Source: an uncultured Amylibacter sp.
GTDB taxonomy: Bacteria; Pseudomonadota; Alphaproteobacteria; Rhodobacterales; Rhodobacteraceae
Length of the DNA: 29,301 nucleotides
Assembly (NCBI GenBank): GCA_937944065.1
Contig: CALDZS010000271.1
Span: 1-29,301 of the forward strand
Reading direction: 5' to 3'
A program made the translations under genes and the position numbers. Below, in pieces: positions 15,605 through 24,600 of this stretch. Each line of letters opens with the position of its first letter. Position 1 is the first letter of the stretch. Under the pieces are notes generated by a model that saw only the letters and a program-made list of their open reading frames with translations, was not told where the DNA came from and searched no databases.

Positions 15605-16828
15605 ATGTCCAAAAAATTGTCGATATACATCGTTCTGATTACCGTCGTTATTGATGCGATGGGCATTGGGATCATCATGCCCGTGATGCCTGACTTGTTG
15701 CGCGAACTACGCAACACTGATCTGTCAGAGGCTGCATTGTGGGGTGGCGTCCTAAGTTCGTCGTTTGCGGTGATGCAATTTATGTGTGGCGCGGCCGTTG
15801 GCAATCTGTCCGATCGATATGGACGCAGACCAGTTTTGCTGGTGTCGTTGTTCGTCGTTGGTGTTGATTACGTAATCATGGGCCTTACCAATTCCATCTG
15901 GATATTGCTTCTTGGGCGGATCATTGGTGGCATTGCATCGGCGACGCAAAGCACGGCGAGCGCGTATATGGCCGACATCTCGAAACCAGAGGAGAAGGCG
16001 CAGAACTTTGGGCTTGTTGGTGCGGCCTTCGGAGTTGGCTTTATCATGGGACCGTTGTTGGGTGGGCTTTTGTCAGAGTTTGGAAGTCGAGCACCATTTT
16101 TTGTTGCGGCAGCCCTCTCATTTCTCAGCTTTTCCGTTGGTTATTTTGCACTATCAGAAACTGTAGATGACAAAATCCGTAGGCCGCTAGAGTTACGCCG
16201 TATGAATCCATTCAAAGCTTTGCGCCACATCGGAATGTTTGATGGGCTTGGTGTGTTGTTGATCATGTTGTTATTTCACCAATTGGCATTTTTCGTCTAC
16301 CCGTCAACATGGTCGTTCTTTTTACAAGAGAAATTCGTGTGGACAGCTCGCCAAGTCGGTTGGTCCTTTGCCACCTTTGGGTTTTTCATCGCACTGGTGC
16401 AAGGCGGTCTCATCCGTTTCATTGTTCCGCGCTTGGGCGACCGAAAGTCTGTTTTGGTAGGGCTGGTCGTCACCGCCTTGTCGACCGTTGCCTATGGTTT
16501 GGTTCCGCAGGGTTGGATGATCTACTTGATAATACCGCTAGGCAGTCTTGGGTTTATTCTGACTCCAGCATTAACCAGCCTGATGTCGCGTGCCGTACCG
16601 GATAATATGCAGGGTGAATTGCAAGGCGTTCTAACCTCTGTTGGGGCGATAGCGGCGATCATCAGCCCGCTGGTGATGACTGCGAGTTTTAGTTATTTTA
16701 CACAGCCTGATGCGCCTGTGTACCTGCCGTCTGCACCTTTCTTTTTGGCGGGCGTTTTAGAGGTGATTGCATTGCTGTTACTGCTTAAAAGCTTTCGCCA
16801 ACTTCCCAAAAAAAAGCCCGCCAATTGA
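15605..16828 (+). CDS. MFS transporter, TetA-like DHA1 family
   Basis: This 407-residue transporter has about twelve hydrophobic segments. The major-facilitator motif A, GNLSDRYGRRPVLL, lies between helices 2 and 3. IGIIMPVMPDLLREL in helix 1 and VGFIMGPLLGGLLSEFG in helix 5 (antiporter motif C region) match the tetracycline-efflux-like DHA1 branch. It probably exports a small molecule by proton antiport. The link to drugs is only by family; it follows a sugar-acid cassette after 88 bases and may be unrelated to it. I chose the ATG at 15605 because the open frame before it has only a TTG and no family-like sequence. Its last codons form one arm of the terminator shared with the facing operon. 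Confidence 0.85.
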   Translation: MSKKLSIYIVLITVVIDAMGIGIIMPVMPDLLRELRNTDLSEAALWGGVLSSSFAVMQFMCGAAVGNLSDRYGRRPVLLVSLFVVGVDYVIMGLTNSIWILLLGRIIGGIASATQSTASAYMADISKPEEKAQNFGLVGAAFGVGFIMGPLLGGLLSEFGSRAPFFVAAALSFLSFSVGYFALSETVDDKIRRPLELRRMNPFKALRHIGMFDGLGVLLIMLLFHQLAFFVYPSTWSFFLQEKFVWTARQVGWSFATFGFFIALVQGGLIRFIVPRLGDRKSVLVGLVVTALSTVAYGLVPQGWMIYLIIPLGSLGFILTPALTSLMSRAVPDNMQGELQGVLTSVGAIAAIISPLVMTASFSYFTQPDAPVYLPSAPFFLAGVLEVIALLLLLKSFRQLPKKKPAN

Positions 16829-16844
16829 AATCAATGGCGGGCTT
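16808..16844 (-). terminator. Rho-independent terminator of the BMP operon
   Basis: AAGCCCGCCA (16814-16823) pairs perfectly with TGGCGGGCTT (16835-16844). The inner TTGA/TCAA can add four pairs past one bulged base. Read leftward, the stem runs into eight T bases (complement of 16808-16815). It lies 20 bases after the end of the BMP-protein gene and overlaps the last codons and stop of the MFS gene. Confidence 0.9.
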
Positions 16845-16864
16845 AAAGTGTTGTTCAACACAGC

Positions 16865-17938
16865 TTATTGCGGGATATCGCCTTCGATACCTTCGACGTA
16901 AAAGTTCATTGTTGCCAATGTTCCATCATCTGCTGTTTCTCCGTCTTTCAACCAAACTGATCCATCTTGTTTGTTGATTGGGCCTGTGAAGCTGTGCATG
17001 GTTCCTGCGACGATTGCGTCTTTGATCGCAGTCGCCGATGCCTGAACGTCGGCTGGAACTTTGTCTGAAAACTCGCCAATACCAACCATACCTTGCTTGA
17101 TGCCATCCCAAGTCGCGGTGGATGTCCATGTGCCATCCAAAACAGCCTGCGTGCGTGCGATATAGTATGGTGCCCAGTCGTCGATGATTGATGATAGGCG
17201 GGCGTTGGGGCCGAACTGTTTCATGTCGGATGCTTGCCCAAAAGCATAGATGCCTTTTTCTTCGGCGATGGTCATGGCTGCAGGGCTGTCTGTATGCTGC
17301 ATGATAATGTCGGCACCTTGTTCGATCAGCGCGGTTGCGGCGTCGGCTTCTTTACCCGGATCAAACCAAGTGTAGACCCAAACGATTTTCATCTTCACAT
17401 CGGGATTTACTTTTTTGGCTGCAAGGTAGGATGCGTTGATACCACGGATAACTTCGGGGATCGGGAATGAAGCGATATAACCGATGGTATTCGATTCAGT
17501 CATATGACCCGCGATGTGGCCGATGATTGTGCGGCCTTCATAGAAGCGTGCTGAATAGTTGGATACATTGTCCGCTTGTTTGAACCCTGTTGCATGCTCG
17601 AATTTTACATTCGGGAATTTCTTGGCAACGTTGATCGTTGGATCCATGTATCCGAACGATGTTGTGAAGATCAATTTGTGACCTGACAGGGCCATTTGGG
17701 TCATCACACGTTCTGCGTCGGCACCTTCTGGCACAGATTCTACGAATGATGTTTCGACCTTGTCACCCAAAGCTTCGACAACGGCTTTGCGTCCTTGATC
17801 GTGCTCGTATGACCAGCCAAAATCGCCAACTGGGCCGACATAGACGAATCCAACTTTTGTTTTATCTTCAGCCATGGCGCCACCGGCCAGACCTGTTGCT
17901 AGCGCAGCGCCAGCAAGTAATGTTTTAAGCAACTTCAT
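16865..17938 (-). CDS. BMP-family ABC transporter substrate-binding protein
   Basis: This 357-residue periplasmic binding protein of the BMP/PnrA-like (Med-type) family has a Sec signal of about 23 residues (MKLLKTLLAGAALATGLAGG, cut after AMA). Family hallmarks are KVGFVYVGPVGDFGWSYEHDQG at the start, FTTSFGYMDP, ARFYEGRTIIGHIAG and IASFPIPEVIRGINA. Known relatives bind purine nucleosides or related bases. It is the last gene of the leftward operon, separated from the permease by 53 bases that contain a hairpin, with an AGGAGA Shine-Dalgarno before its ATG. No cleavage-site cysteine is present, so it is a soluble periplasmic protein rather than a lipoprotein. The ligand is inferred from family. 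Confidence 0.9.
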   Translation of the reverse strand: MKLLKTLLAGAALATGLAGGAMAEDKTKVGFVYVGPVGDFGWSYEHDQGRKAVVEALGDKVETSFVESVPEGADAERVMTQMALSGHKLIFTTSFGYMDPTINVAKKFPNVKFEHATGFKQADNVSNYSARFYEGRTIIGHIAGHMTESNTIGYIASFPIPEVIRGINASYLAAKKVNPDVKMKIVWVYTWFDPGKEADAATALIEQGADIIMQHTDSPAAMTIAEEKGIYAFGQASDMKQFGPNARLSSIIDDWAPYYIARTQAVLDGTWTSTATWDGIKQGMVGIGEFSDKVPADVQASATAIKDAIVAGTMHSFTGPINKQDGSVWLKDGETADDGTLATMNFYVEGIEGDIPQ

Positions 17939-17956
17939 TTACTTCTCCTGTTGTAT

Positions 17957-17977
17957 GGGTGGATCAGGCATCCGCCC
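17957..17977 (-). other. Intercistronic hairpin before the BMP gene
   Basis: Read leftward, GGGCGGAT, the 5-base loop GCCTG, then ATCCACCC form seven pairs around one C-A mismatch. It ends 18 bases before the BMP ATG and has no U run. It could protect or help process the binding-protein message. Confidence 0.45.
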
Positions 17978-17991
17978 TTTGAAACTTTTAC

Positions 17992-18924
17992 CTAGCTAGA
18001 GGCGTGGAATGCACGCCCAAGGCTTGCAGGTGCGTTTAGTGATGCGCGCTTTCGGTCAGCGGACATAATAACCAGCACCAATATCGTGACAAGATAAGGT
18101 GCCATGGACAGATATGCCACAGGAATATCTGCGCCCATAGCCTGTAGATTCAATTGCAGGATCGAAACCCCACCAAATAAATAGGCACCCAACAAGATGC
18201 GCAATGGTTTCCAGCTGGCAAACACCACGATGGCCAAGGCGATCCAGCCTGATCCAGCAGTCATGCCTTCTGTCCATTGCGGGACGCGTACCAACGAAAG
18301 ATAGGCGCCACCTAAGCCTGCGCAAGCGCCTCCAAAAAGGATCGCAAGAGTACGAACACGGGTGACGCGGTAACCTAACGCGTGTGCGGCGTCATGATTT
18401 TCTCCAACAGCACGCAAGATCAATCCGCCGCGTGTGTATTTCAAGAAATACCAAACGGCCAGGATCAGGAATATGGCAAGATAGATCATCGCATCGTGCC
18501 CAAATATCAGACGTCCAACAATCGGCAGATCAGACAAGCCGTCCACGGATAGTTTGGCCGAAGATGGAGGTTTTATCCCAGTATAGCTGTGACCCATCAA
18601 CGCGGACAGACCTAGCCCAAACAACGTTAAAGCAAGACCAGAGGCAACTTGGTTGGCTTTCAGATACTGCGTTAGGATCACAAATAGAAACGAGATACCC
18701 GCACCGCCAACGGCAGCCGCGATAAAGCCAATGGTTGGACTATCTGTGCTGACCGCCGCGATGAACCCGCACACAGCGCCAAAGATCATCATGCCTTCGA
18801 CGCCCAAGTTTAGAACACCAGATTTTTCCACAACCAACTCGCCGATTGCGGCGAACATGATGGGCGTGGCAGCTGCCATGACGGTGGCCAGAAATGTTAG
18901 TGTTGAGAAGCTTGAAAAATCCAT
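17992..18924 (-). CDS. Nucleoside-type ABC transporter permease (second)
   Basis: This 310-residue inner-membrane permease of the branched-chain/ribose-like superfamily matches the YufQ/NupQ-type partner of BMP systems. Multiple hydrophobic helices are evident. The conserved segment IGELVVEKSGVLNLGVEGMM lies near the N-terminus, and GLILRAVGENHDAAHALGYRV forms the cytoplasmic coupling loop. Its ATG shares one base with the stop of the preceding permease (TGATG), so the two are coupled. It would form half of the transmembrane channel delivering a nucleoside or purine. The stop is TAG at 17992-17994. Confidence 0.88.
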   Translation of the reverse strand: MDFSSFSTLTFLATVMAAATPIMFAAIGELVVEKSGVLNLGVEGMMIFGAVCGFIAAVSTDSPTIGFIAAAVGGAGISFLFVILTQYLKANQVASGLALTLFGLGLSALMGHSYTGIKPPSSAKLSVDGLSDLPIVGRLIFGHDAMIYLAIFLILAVWYFLKYTRGGLILRAVGENHDAAHALGYRVTRVRTLAILFGGACAGLGGAYLSLVRVPQWTEGMTAGSGWIALAIVVFASWKPLRILLGAYLFGGVSILQLNLQAMGADIPVAYLSMAPYLVTILVLVIMSADRKRASLNAPASLGRAFHASS

Positions 18925-20009
18925 CAGATTGTTTTCCGTTTCTCAAAGCGTGGTTTGAAGTGAACCAATACATCTGTGGCCAGCAAGAAGAACAGCAGCA
19001 TGCCTTGGAAAACTTGAATAGATGCGGCGGGCAGAGACAGTTGAAATTGCGCCAACTCTCCACCGATATAGGTCAGCGCCATCAGAAGTCCCGCCAGCAG
19101 GATACCGATTGGGTGCAAGCGACCCAAGAAAGCCACGATGATGGCGGTGAATCCGTAACCGACAGGAAAGGTTGTTGTTAGTTTTCCCGCGGGGCCTGCA
19201 ACCTCGAACAAACCAGCCATGCCAGCAAATGCTCCAGAAATACCAAGGCAGATTACGATCATCCAGTTGGGCGATACACCAGAGAATTTTGCGGCCTTGG
19301 GGGACTGCCCCATCAGTTGAACACGATATCCAAAGATGTGGCGGGTTAAGATAATGTAGCAAAGGATTACAAGCCCAAGGGTCATAACAACGCCCCAGTG
19401 TAACCCAGTGTTTGCAATCAGCTCTGCGTTATGTGCACTTGGGTATTCTTGAAAATTCCGGCTTTCAGGAAAGTTATAGCCAATGGGTGATTTCAATGGG
19501 CCAGTCACCATCGCGGCCAAGAAATTAAATGCGACATAGACCAGCATCAATGACACTAGGATTTCATTGGCATTAAACTTGGTTTTCAAAATCGCAGGAA
19601 TCATCGCGTATGCCATGCCAGACAGGCCGCCTGCGATGATCATCAGTGGAAACAATAAAACACTTTCCAATGGATGAACAGCAAGTGCTACTGCCGCACC
19701 ACCGATGGCACCCATAATAAACTGACCTTCAGCACCAATGTTCCAGATATTTGCGCGAAACCCAACCGAAAGACCAAGTGCGATCATAACAAGGGGGGCG
19801 GCCTTCACCAGCAGTTGAGGGCGCGCATAGCTTGCGAATTGCTCATTGAACAGCGGGTCGAGAAAAATAATGCGAATGGCCTCGAATGGGTTTTTTCCAA
19901 GGATAGTGAACAGTATTCCGCCCGCAATCATTGTGGCTATTACGGCCAAAATTGGCGTCAAGAAGACCATTGTCTTGGACGGGTTCGCGCGCGGCTCTAG
20001 GCGGATCAT
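18924..20009 (-). CDS. Nucleoside-type ABC transporter permease (first)
   Basis: This 361-residue inner-membrane permease corresponds to the YufP/NupP-type partner in BMP-family importers. After a basic N-terminus (MIRLEPRANPSK) a long first helix begins with TMVFLTPILAVIATMIAG. The family segment GFRANIWNIGAEGQFIMGAIG lies around residues 83-103, and a coupling-loop region YRVQLMGQSPKAAKFSGV follows near residue 230. Its ATG overlaps the ATPase stop as ATGA and its stop shares one base with the next permease, so the three genes form a tightly coupled set. Confidence 0.88.
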   Translation of the reverse strand: MIRLEPRANPSKTMVFLTPILAVIATMIAGGILFTILGKNPFEAIRIIFLDPLFNEQFASYARPQLLVKAAPLVMIALGLSVGFRANIWNIGAEGQFIMGAIGGAAVALAVHPLESVLLFPLMIIAGGLSGMAYAMIPAILKTKFNANEILVSLMLVYVAFNFLAAMVTGPLKSPIGYNFPESRNFQEYPSAHNAELIANTGLHWGVVMTLGLVILCYIILTRHIFGYRVQLMGQSPKAAKFSGVSPNWMIVICLGISGAFAGMAGLFEVAGPAGKLTTTFPVGYGFTAIIVAFLGRLHPIGILLAGLLMALTYIGGELAQFQLSLPAASIQVFQGMLLFFLLATDVLVHFKPRFEKRKTI

Positions 20010-21505
20010 GCTGCCACCTCGCCACTCATCAACAATCCAATTTCTTCAGGAGTTAAGTCGGCGGCGTTTTGTGGTGCGGACAGTCGCCCACCCGCTAAAA
20101 CTGCCAACGTGTCCGAGATTTCCATCAATTCATCAAGATCCTGACTGATTACGATCACGGCTGCCCCGCTGCTGGCCAGTTCAAGCAACGCTTGACGAAT
20201 GGTGGCTGCCGCCAATGCATCCACGCCCCAAGTGGGTTGGTTGACCACGAACAAGTCAGGCTTTTGCAGTAATTCGCGCCCCACGACGAACTTCTGCAAG
20301 TTGCCACCTGATAAAGATTTCGCATGAACGGTTTCGTTAGGCGTTCGCACATCAAAGGCCTCAATCACGGCCTGCGCAAAATGCGTTGTAGGTGGACGTT
20401 TGATAAATCCACGTCGACCAAGCCGTTGACGATCAAATGCGGTCATAAGGATGTTGTCGGCCAAAGACATTGTGGGTGCAGCTGAATGCCCCAACCGTTC
20501 TTCGGGCGCGGACAGTAATCCCATTTCGCGCCGCCGCGAGGGGCTTTCGCGCCCTATGAACGCACCGTTCAGGCATATCTGTTGTGGGTCAACCCGGACC
20601 TCGCCAGATAAAGCGGACATCAATTCGTCTTGCCCATTGCCAGCAACGCCACCAATTCCCAAAACTTCGCCAGCGCGAACTTTGAACGTGATCTCTTTTA
20701 GGCTGACACCGAACGGATCATCTGACTTCAAATTCAAACCATCCAGTTCTAAAACTGGCTCACCAAGCGTAACTTCTGTCTTTTTGGGTGTCGCCAGTTT
20801 GGCACCGACCATCATTTCCGCCAGACTTTTGTTGGTTTCAACTCTAGGATCACAAGATCCGACAACTTTGCCTAAACGCAAAACAGTTGCCCGTTCACAC
20901 AGCGCTCGAATTTCGTGTAATTTGTGCGAGATATATAGAATTGATGCGCCTTCTGACTGGATCTGGCGCAAAGTTTTGAACAACCGCTCTACCTCTTGTG
21001 GAGTCAGAACAGATGTTGGTTCGTCCATGATCAGCAATTTGGGGTTTTGTAAAAGGCACCGTACGATCTCTACCCGTTGGCGTTCGCCCGCAGACAAGTT
21101 GCCTACCAAACGGGATGGTTCCAACTGCAACCCATATTTACCAGACACTTCGATAATGCGCTTGCTCAGGTCGGCGGTCTTTGGCGGGTTATCCATACCA
21201 AGTGCGATGTTCTCGGCCACGCTCATCGCTTCGAACAAAGAGAAATGTTGGAACACCATGGCGACGCCTGCAGCGCGGGCTTCGTTTGGATTGGATGGGG
21301 CGAATGGTTGCCCCCTGAAGGTCATCGTACCACTATCAGGTTGCACCAATCCATAAATTGCTTTGACCAATGTTGACTTGCCAGCACCATTCTCGCCCAG
21401 AAGTGCGTGAATTTCGCCTTCGCCGATGTCAAAGCTGACATCATCATTGGCGACGACGCCAGGATAGGCCTTGGTCAAACCGTGCAAAGTCAGAAGGTTG
21501 GTCAA
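20006..21505 (-). CDS. Nucleoside-type ABC transporter ATPase, two NBDs
   Basis: This 499-residue protein has two fused nucleotide-binding domains, the form used by BMP-family and sugar importers. NBD1 is complete: Walker A GENGAGKST (about 37-45), signature LSAGERQRVEIVR and Walker B LLIMDEPTSVLTP, then the switch histidine in LYISHKLHEI. NBD2 is degenerate: the Walker A region reads GVAGNGQDE, the signature is LSGGNLQKFVVGREL, and the Walker B position reads LFVVNQPTWGVDA, with Asn-Gln where active enzymes have Asp-Glu. This asymmetry is usual for the family. The start is TTG at 21503-21505, with GGGGAAG as a possible Shine-Dalgarno. It is the first gene of the leftward operon and diverges from dnaE. 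Confidence 0.9.
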   Translation of the reverse strand: MTNLLTLHGLTKAYPGVVANDDVSFDIGEGEIHALLGENGAGKSTLVKAIYGLVQPDSGTMTFRGQPFAPSNPNEARAAGVAMVFQHFSLFEAMSVAENIALGMDNPPKTADLSKRIIEVSGKYGLQLEPSRLVGNLSAGERQRVEIVRCLLQNPKLLIMDEPTSVLTPQEVERLFKTLRQIQSEGASILYISHKLHEIRALCERATVLRLGKVVGSCDPRVETNKSLAEMMVGAKLATPKKTEVTLGEPVLELDGLNLKSDDPFGVSLKEITFKVRAGEVLGIGGVAGNGQDELMSALSGEVRVDPQQICLNGAFIGRESPSRRREMGLLSAPEERLGHSAAPTMSLADNILMTAFDRQRLGRRGFIKRPPTTHFAQAVIEAFDVRTPNETVHAKSLSGGNLQKFVVGRELLQKPDLFVVNQPTWGVDALAAATIRQALLELASSGAAVIVISQDLDELMEISDTLAVLAGGRLSAPQNAADLTPEEIGLLMSGEVAA

Positions 21506-21521
21506 GCTGTAGTCTTCCCCA

Positions 21522-21538
21522 AGGGGCGATCTGCCCCT
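21522..21538 (-). promoter_or_regulatory. Leader hairpin before the ABC ATPase
   Basis: Read leftward, AGGGGC, the loop AGATC, then GCCCCT form a perfect 6-bp stem. Immediately downstream the message continues TTGGGGAAG, the presumed Shine-Dalgarno of the TTG-started gene. The CCCC arm could therefore pair either with the upstream GGGG or with the ribosome site. Confidence 0.4.
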
Positions 21539-21544
21539 AGATGA

Positions 21545-21570
21545 GCATAGCCAAAGTCCACGTGCTATGC
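21545..21570. promoter_or_regulatory. Inverted repeat between dnaE and the ABC operon
   Basis: GCATAGC (21545-21551) and GCTATGC (21564-21570) are perfect 7-base inverted arms with a 12-base spacer, in the divergent gap. This is the size of a bacterial operator, but no cognate regulator is visible. Confidence 0.35.
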
Positions 21571-21640
21571 CAAGTAATTTTCGTCGAAGCCGCGAAACTT
21601 CTGCGTGGTAATTTGGATCGTTGGGGGATACATTTGGCGA

Positions 21641-24600
21641 ATGGTAAAGTCTCCCTCATTCATTCATCTGCGTTTGCATACATCCTATTCCCTGCTTGAA
21701 GGGGCTATCCAGCTGAAGAAGCTGCCAAAGATGTGCGCAGACATGGGTATGCCTGCTGTGGCAATAACGGACACAAACAATATGTTCGCAGCATTAGAGT
21801 TTTCGGATACTGCGGCGGCGACGGGCATTCAGCCGATCATTGGATGTCAGGTCGATTTGTCATATGCGACTGCCGCACGGCCAGACGAGCGACCACCAAA
21901 AGCAAAGCCACTGGTTTTGCTTGCTCAAAACGAGCGTGGCTATCAAAATTTGATGAAGCTGAACTCATGCCTGTTTTTGAAATCTGGTGATGCGTTGCCG
22001 CACGTGACACCAGATCAACTGGCAGAATTTAACGATGGTCTCATCTGCTTAACGGGCGGTGCATTGGGGCCTGTCGGACAATTCTTGCAGGATGGTCAGC
22101 GTGAAAAGGCGCAGGCGTTGATGGCGCGACTAGCCGCGATCTATCCCGATCGTTTGTACGTAGAGTTGCAGCGACATCCCCACGAAGCGGGGCAATCTAC
22201 GCCAGCCGAATCCTTGACTGAACGTGGGTTCGTTGAAATGGCCTACACGATGGATTTACCATTGGTCGCGACTAACGATGTGTATTTTCCAAAGACTGAA
22301 ATGTATCCCGCCCATGATGCCTTGATCTGTATCGCCGAAGGGTCGTATGTGGATCAACAAGAGGATCGTCGCAGACTGACGCCTGAACACTACTTTAAAT
22401 CGCCAGAGCAGATGAAAAAGCTGTTTTCTGATCTGCCAGAGGCGATTGAAAACACCGTAGAAATCGCCAAACGGTGTGCGTTCAAAGCTTACAAACGCGA
22501 TCCAATTTTGCCGAAGTTCGCCGAGGACGAGGTGCAAGAATTACGTCGTCAAGCCAATGAGGGTTTGCAGCAGCGTCTTGCGGTAATTCCGCATGCGGCA
22601 ACTGTTGAAGAGTATCAAGAACGATTGGATTTTGAATTGGGGATCATCGAAGGGATGGGCTTCCCTGGTTATTTCCTGATTGTCGCAGACTTCATCCACT
22701 GGTCGAAAGAAAACAACATTCCAGTCGGGCCAGGTCGTGGGTCTGGCGCGGGGTCACTGGTTGCGTACGCGCTGACAATTACTGATCTTGACCCGCTGCG
22801 CTATTCCTTGCTGTTCGAGCGGTTCTTGAACCCCGAACGTGTATCCATGCCCGATTTCGATATCGATTTTTGCATGGATAGACGCGAAGAAGTGATTGCA
22901 TATGTGCAGGAAAAATACGGTCGTGACCGTGTTGCGCAAATCATCACGTTTGGTGCGCTTTTGTCCAAGGCTGCGGTGCGCGACATCGGTCGGGTTTTGC
23001 AAATGCCCTATCCAGTTGTGGATCGCCTTTCGAAGCTGATCCCCGTCGAAGGTGTAAAGCCTGTTTCTATTGAAAAAGCTTTGGCAGATGAGCCGCGTCT
23101 GCGCGAAGAGGCAAAATCCGAAGAAGTCATCGACCGAATGCTTACATATGCAGGGCAGGTCGAAGGGCTGTTACGCAATGCATCGACCCACGCGGCGGGT
23201 GTTGTCATTGGCGATCGGCCACTAGATGAATTGGTGCCGCTATATCAAGATCCACGTTCTGAAATGCCTGCGACCCAGTTCAATATGAAATGGGTGGAAA
23301 AGGCAGGTCTGGTCAAATTTGACTTTCTGGGTCTTAAAACTTTGACTGTCATCCAAGGCGCGCTCGAGTTGCTAAAGGCACGCGGGATCGACATTGATAT
23401 CGGCGCCATTGATCTTGAAGACAAAGCGACTTACGACTTGTATGCGTCTGCGAAAACCGTTGCAGTGTTCCAAGTGGAAAGCTCTGGCATGATGGATGCG
23501 CTACGGCGCATGAAGCCCACCTGCATCGAGGATATCGTGGCGCTTGTGGCACTGTACCGTCCCGGGCCTATGGAAAACATTCCGACCTTCTGCGATGTCA
23601 AAAATGGCAGGGCTGAACGCGATTTGATGCACCCGTCTATCGATCATCTTCTGGACGAGACCCAGGGGATTATCGTCTACCAAGAACAAGTGATGCAGAT
23701 TGCTCAAGAAATGGCTGGATACAGCCTTGGCGGTGCTGACTTGTTGCGTCGTGCCATGGGTAAGAAAATCCAAGAAGAAATGGATAAAGAGAAACCTAAG
23801 TTTCTTAAAGGTGCTGCAGAAAATGATGTGCCAGACAAAAAGGCGAAAGAGGTTTGGGATCTTCTGGATAAATTCTCCAATTATGGTTTCAATAAATCGC
23901 ACGCCGCAGCGTATGCTGTTGTGTCCTATCAAACGGGTTGGCTAAAGGCGAACTATCCTGTCGAATTCATGGCATCTGTCATGAACTGCGATTTGCATCT
24001 TACTGATAAGTTAAACGTTTTTCATCAAGAGGTGAAACGACTAGACATCGAAGTGATCCCCCCCTGCGTTAACCGATCCGAGGCAACTTTCAGCGTCAGC
24101 GGCAAGGCAATTGCCTATGCGCTGGGTGGCCTGAAAAACGTGGGTGTTGAGGCGATGAAACTTATAACTGATGCACGCGCAGAAGGTGGCGCGTTTGTTG
24201 ATCTGTTCGATTTTGCTCGCCGCGTTGACCTGAAACGTGTGGGCAAGCGACCAGTGGAAATGTTGGCACGGGCTGGCGGATTTGATCAACTGGATGCAAA
24301 TCGACGCAAGGTTTTGGCATCCGTGGATCAACTGGTTGCGTATTCTGCGGCCACGTTCGCCGATCGTAATTCTGCCCAATCCGGATTGTTCGGGGATGCC
24401 GGTGAAGACTTGCCTGCGCCGCGTTTGCCAATGCCAGAGGATTGGCTACCAACCGAGCGACTGACTGAAGAACATAAAGCCATTGGTTTCTATCTGTCTG
24501 GTCATCCATTGGATGATTATGCAGGCGCGCTAAAACGCAAGAAAGTTCTGACGTTGGCAGAGCTGACACAGAAAGCACAAGGCGGAACAGTTGTGGCGAA

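Noticed and set aside
20451..21356. 301-codon open frame on the + strand
   Set aside because: It lies wholly opposite the ABC ATPase gene, whose motifs are intact, and its translation has no recognisable domain. It is a shadow frame.
23501..23932. 143-codon open frame on the - strand
   Set aside because: It is antisense to the conserved polymerase core of dnaE and has no family features.
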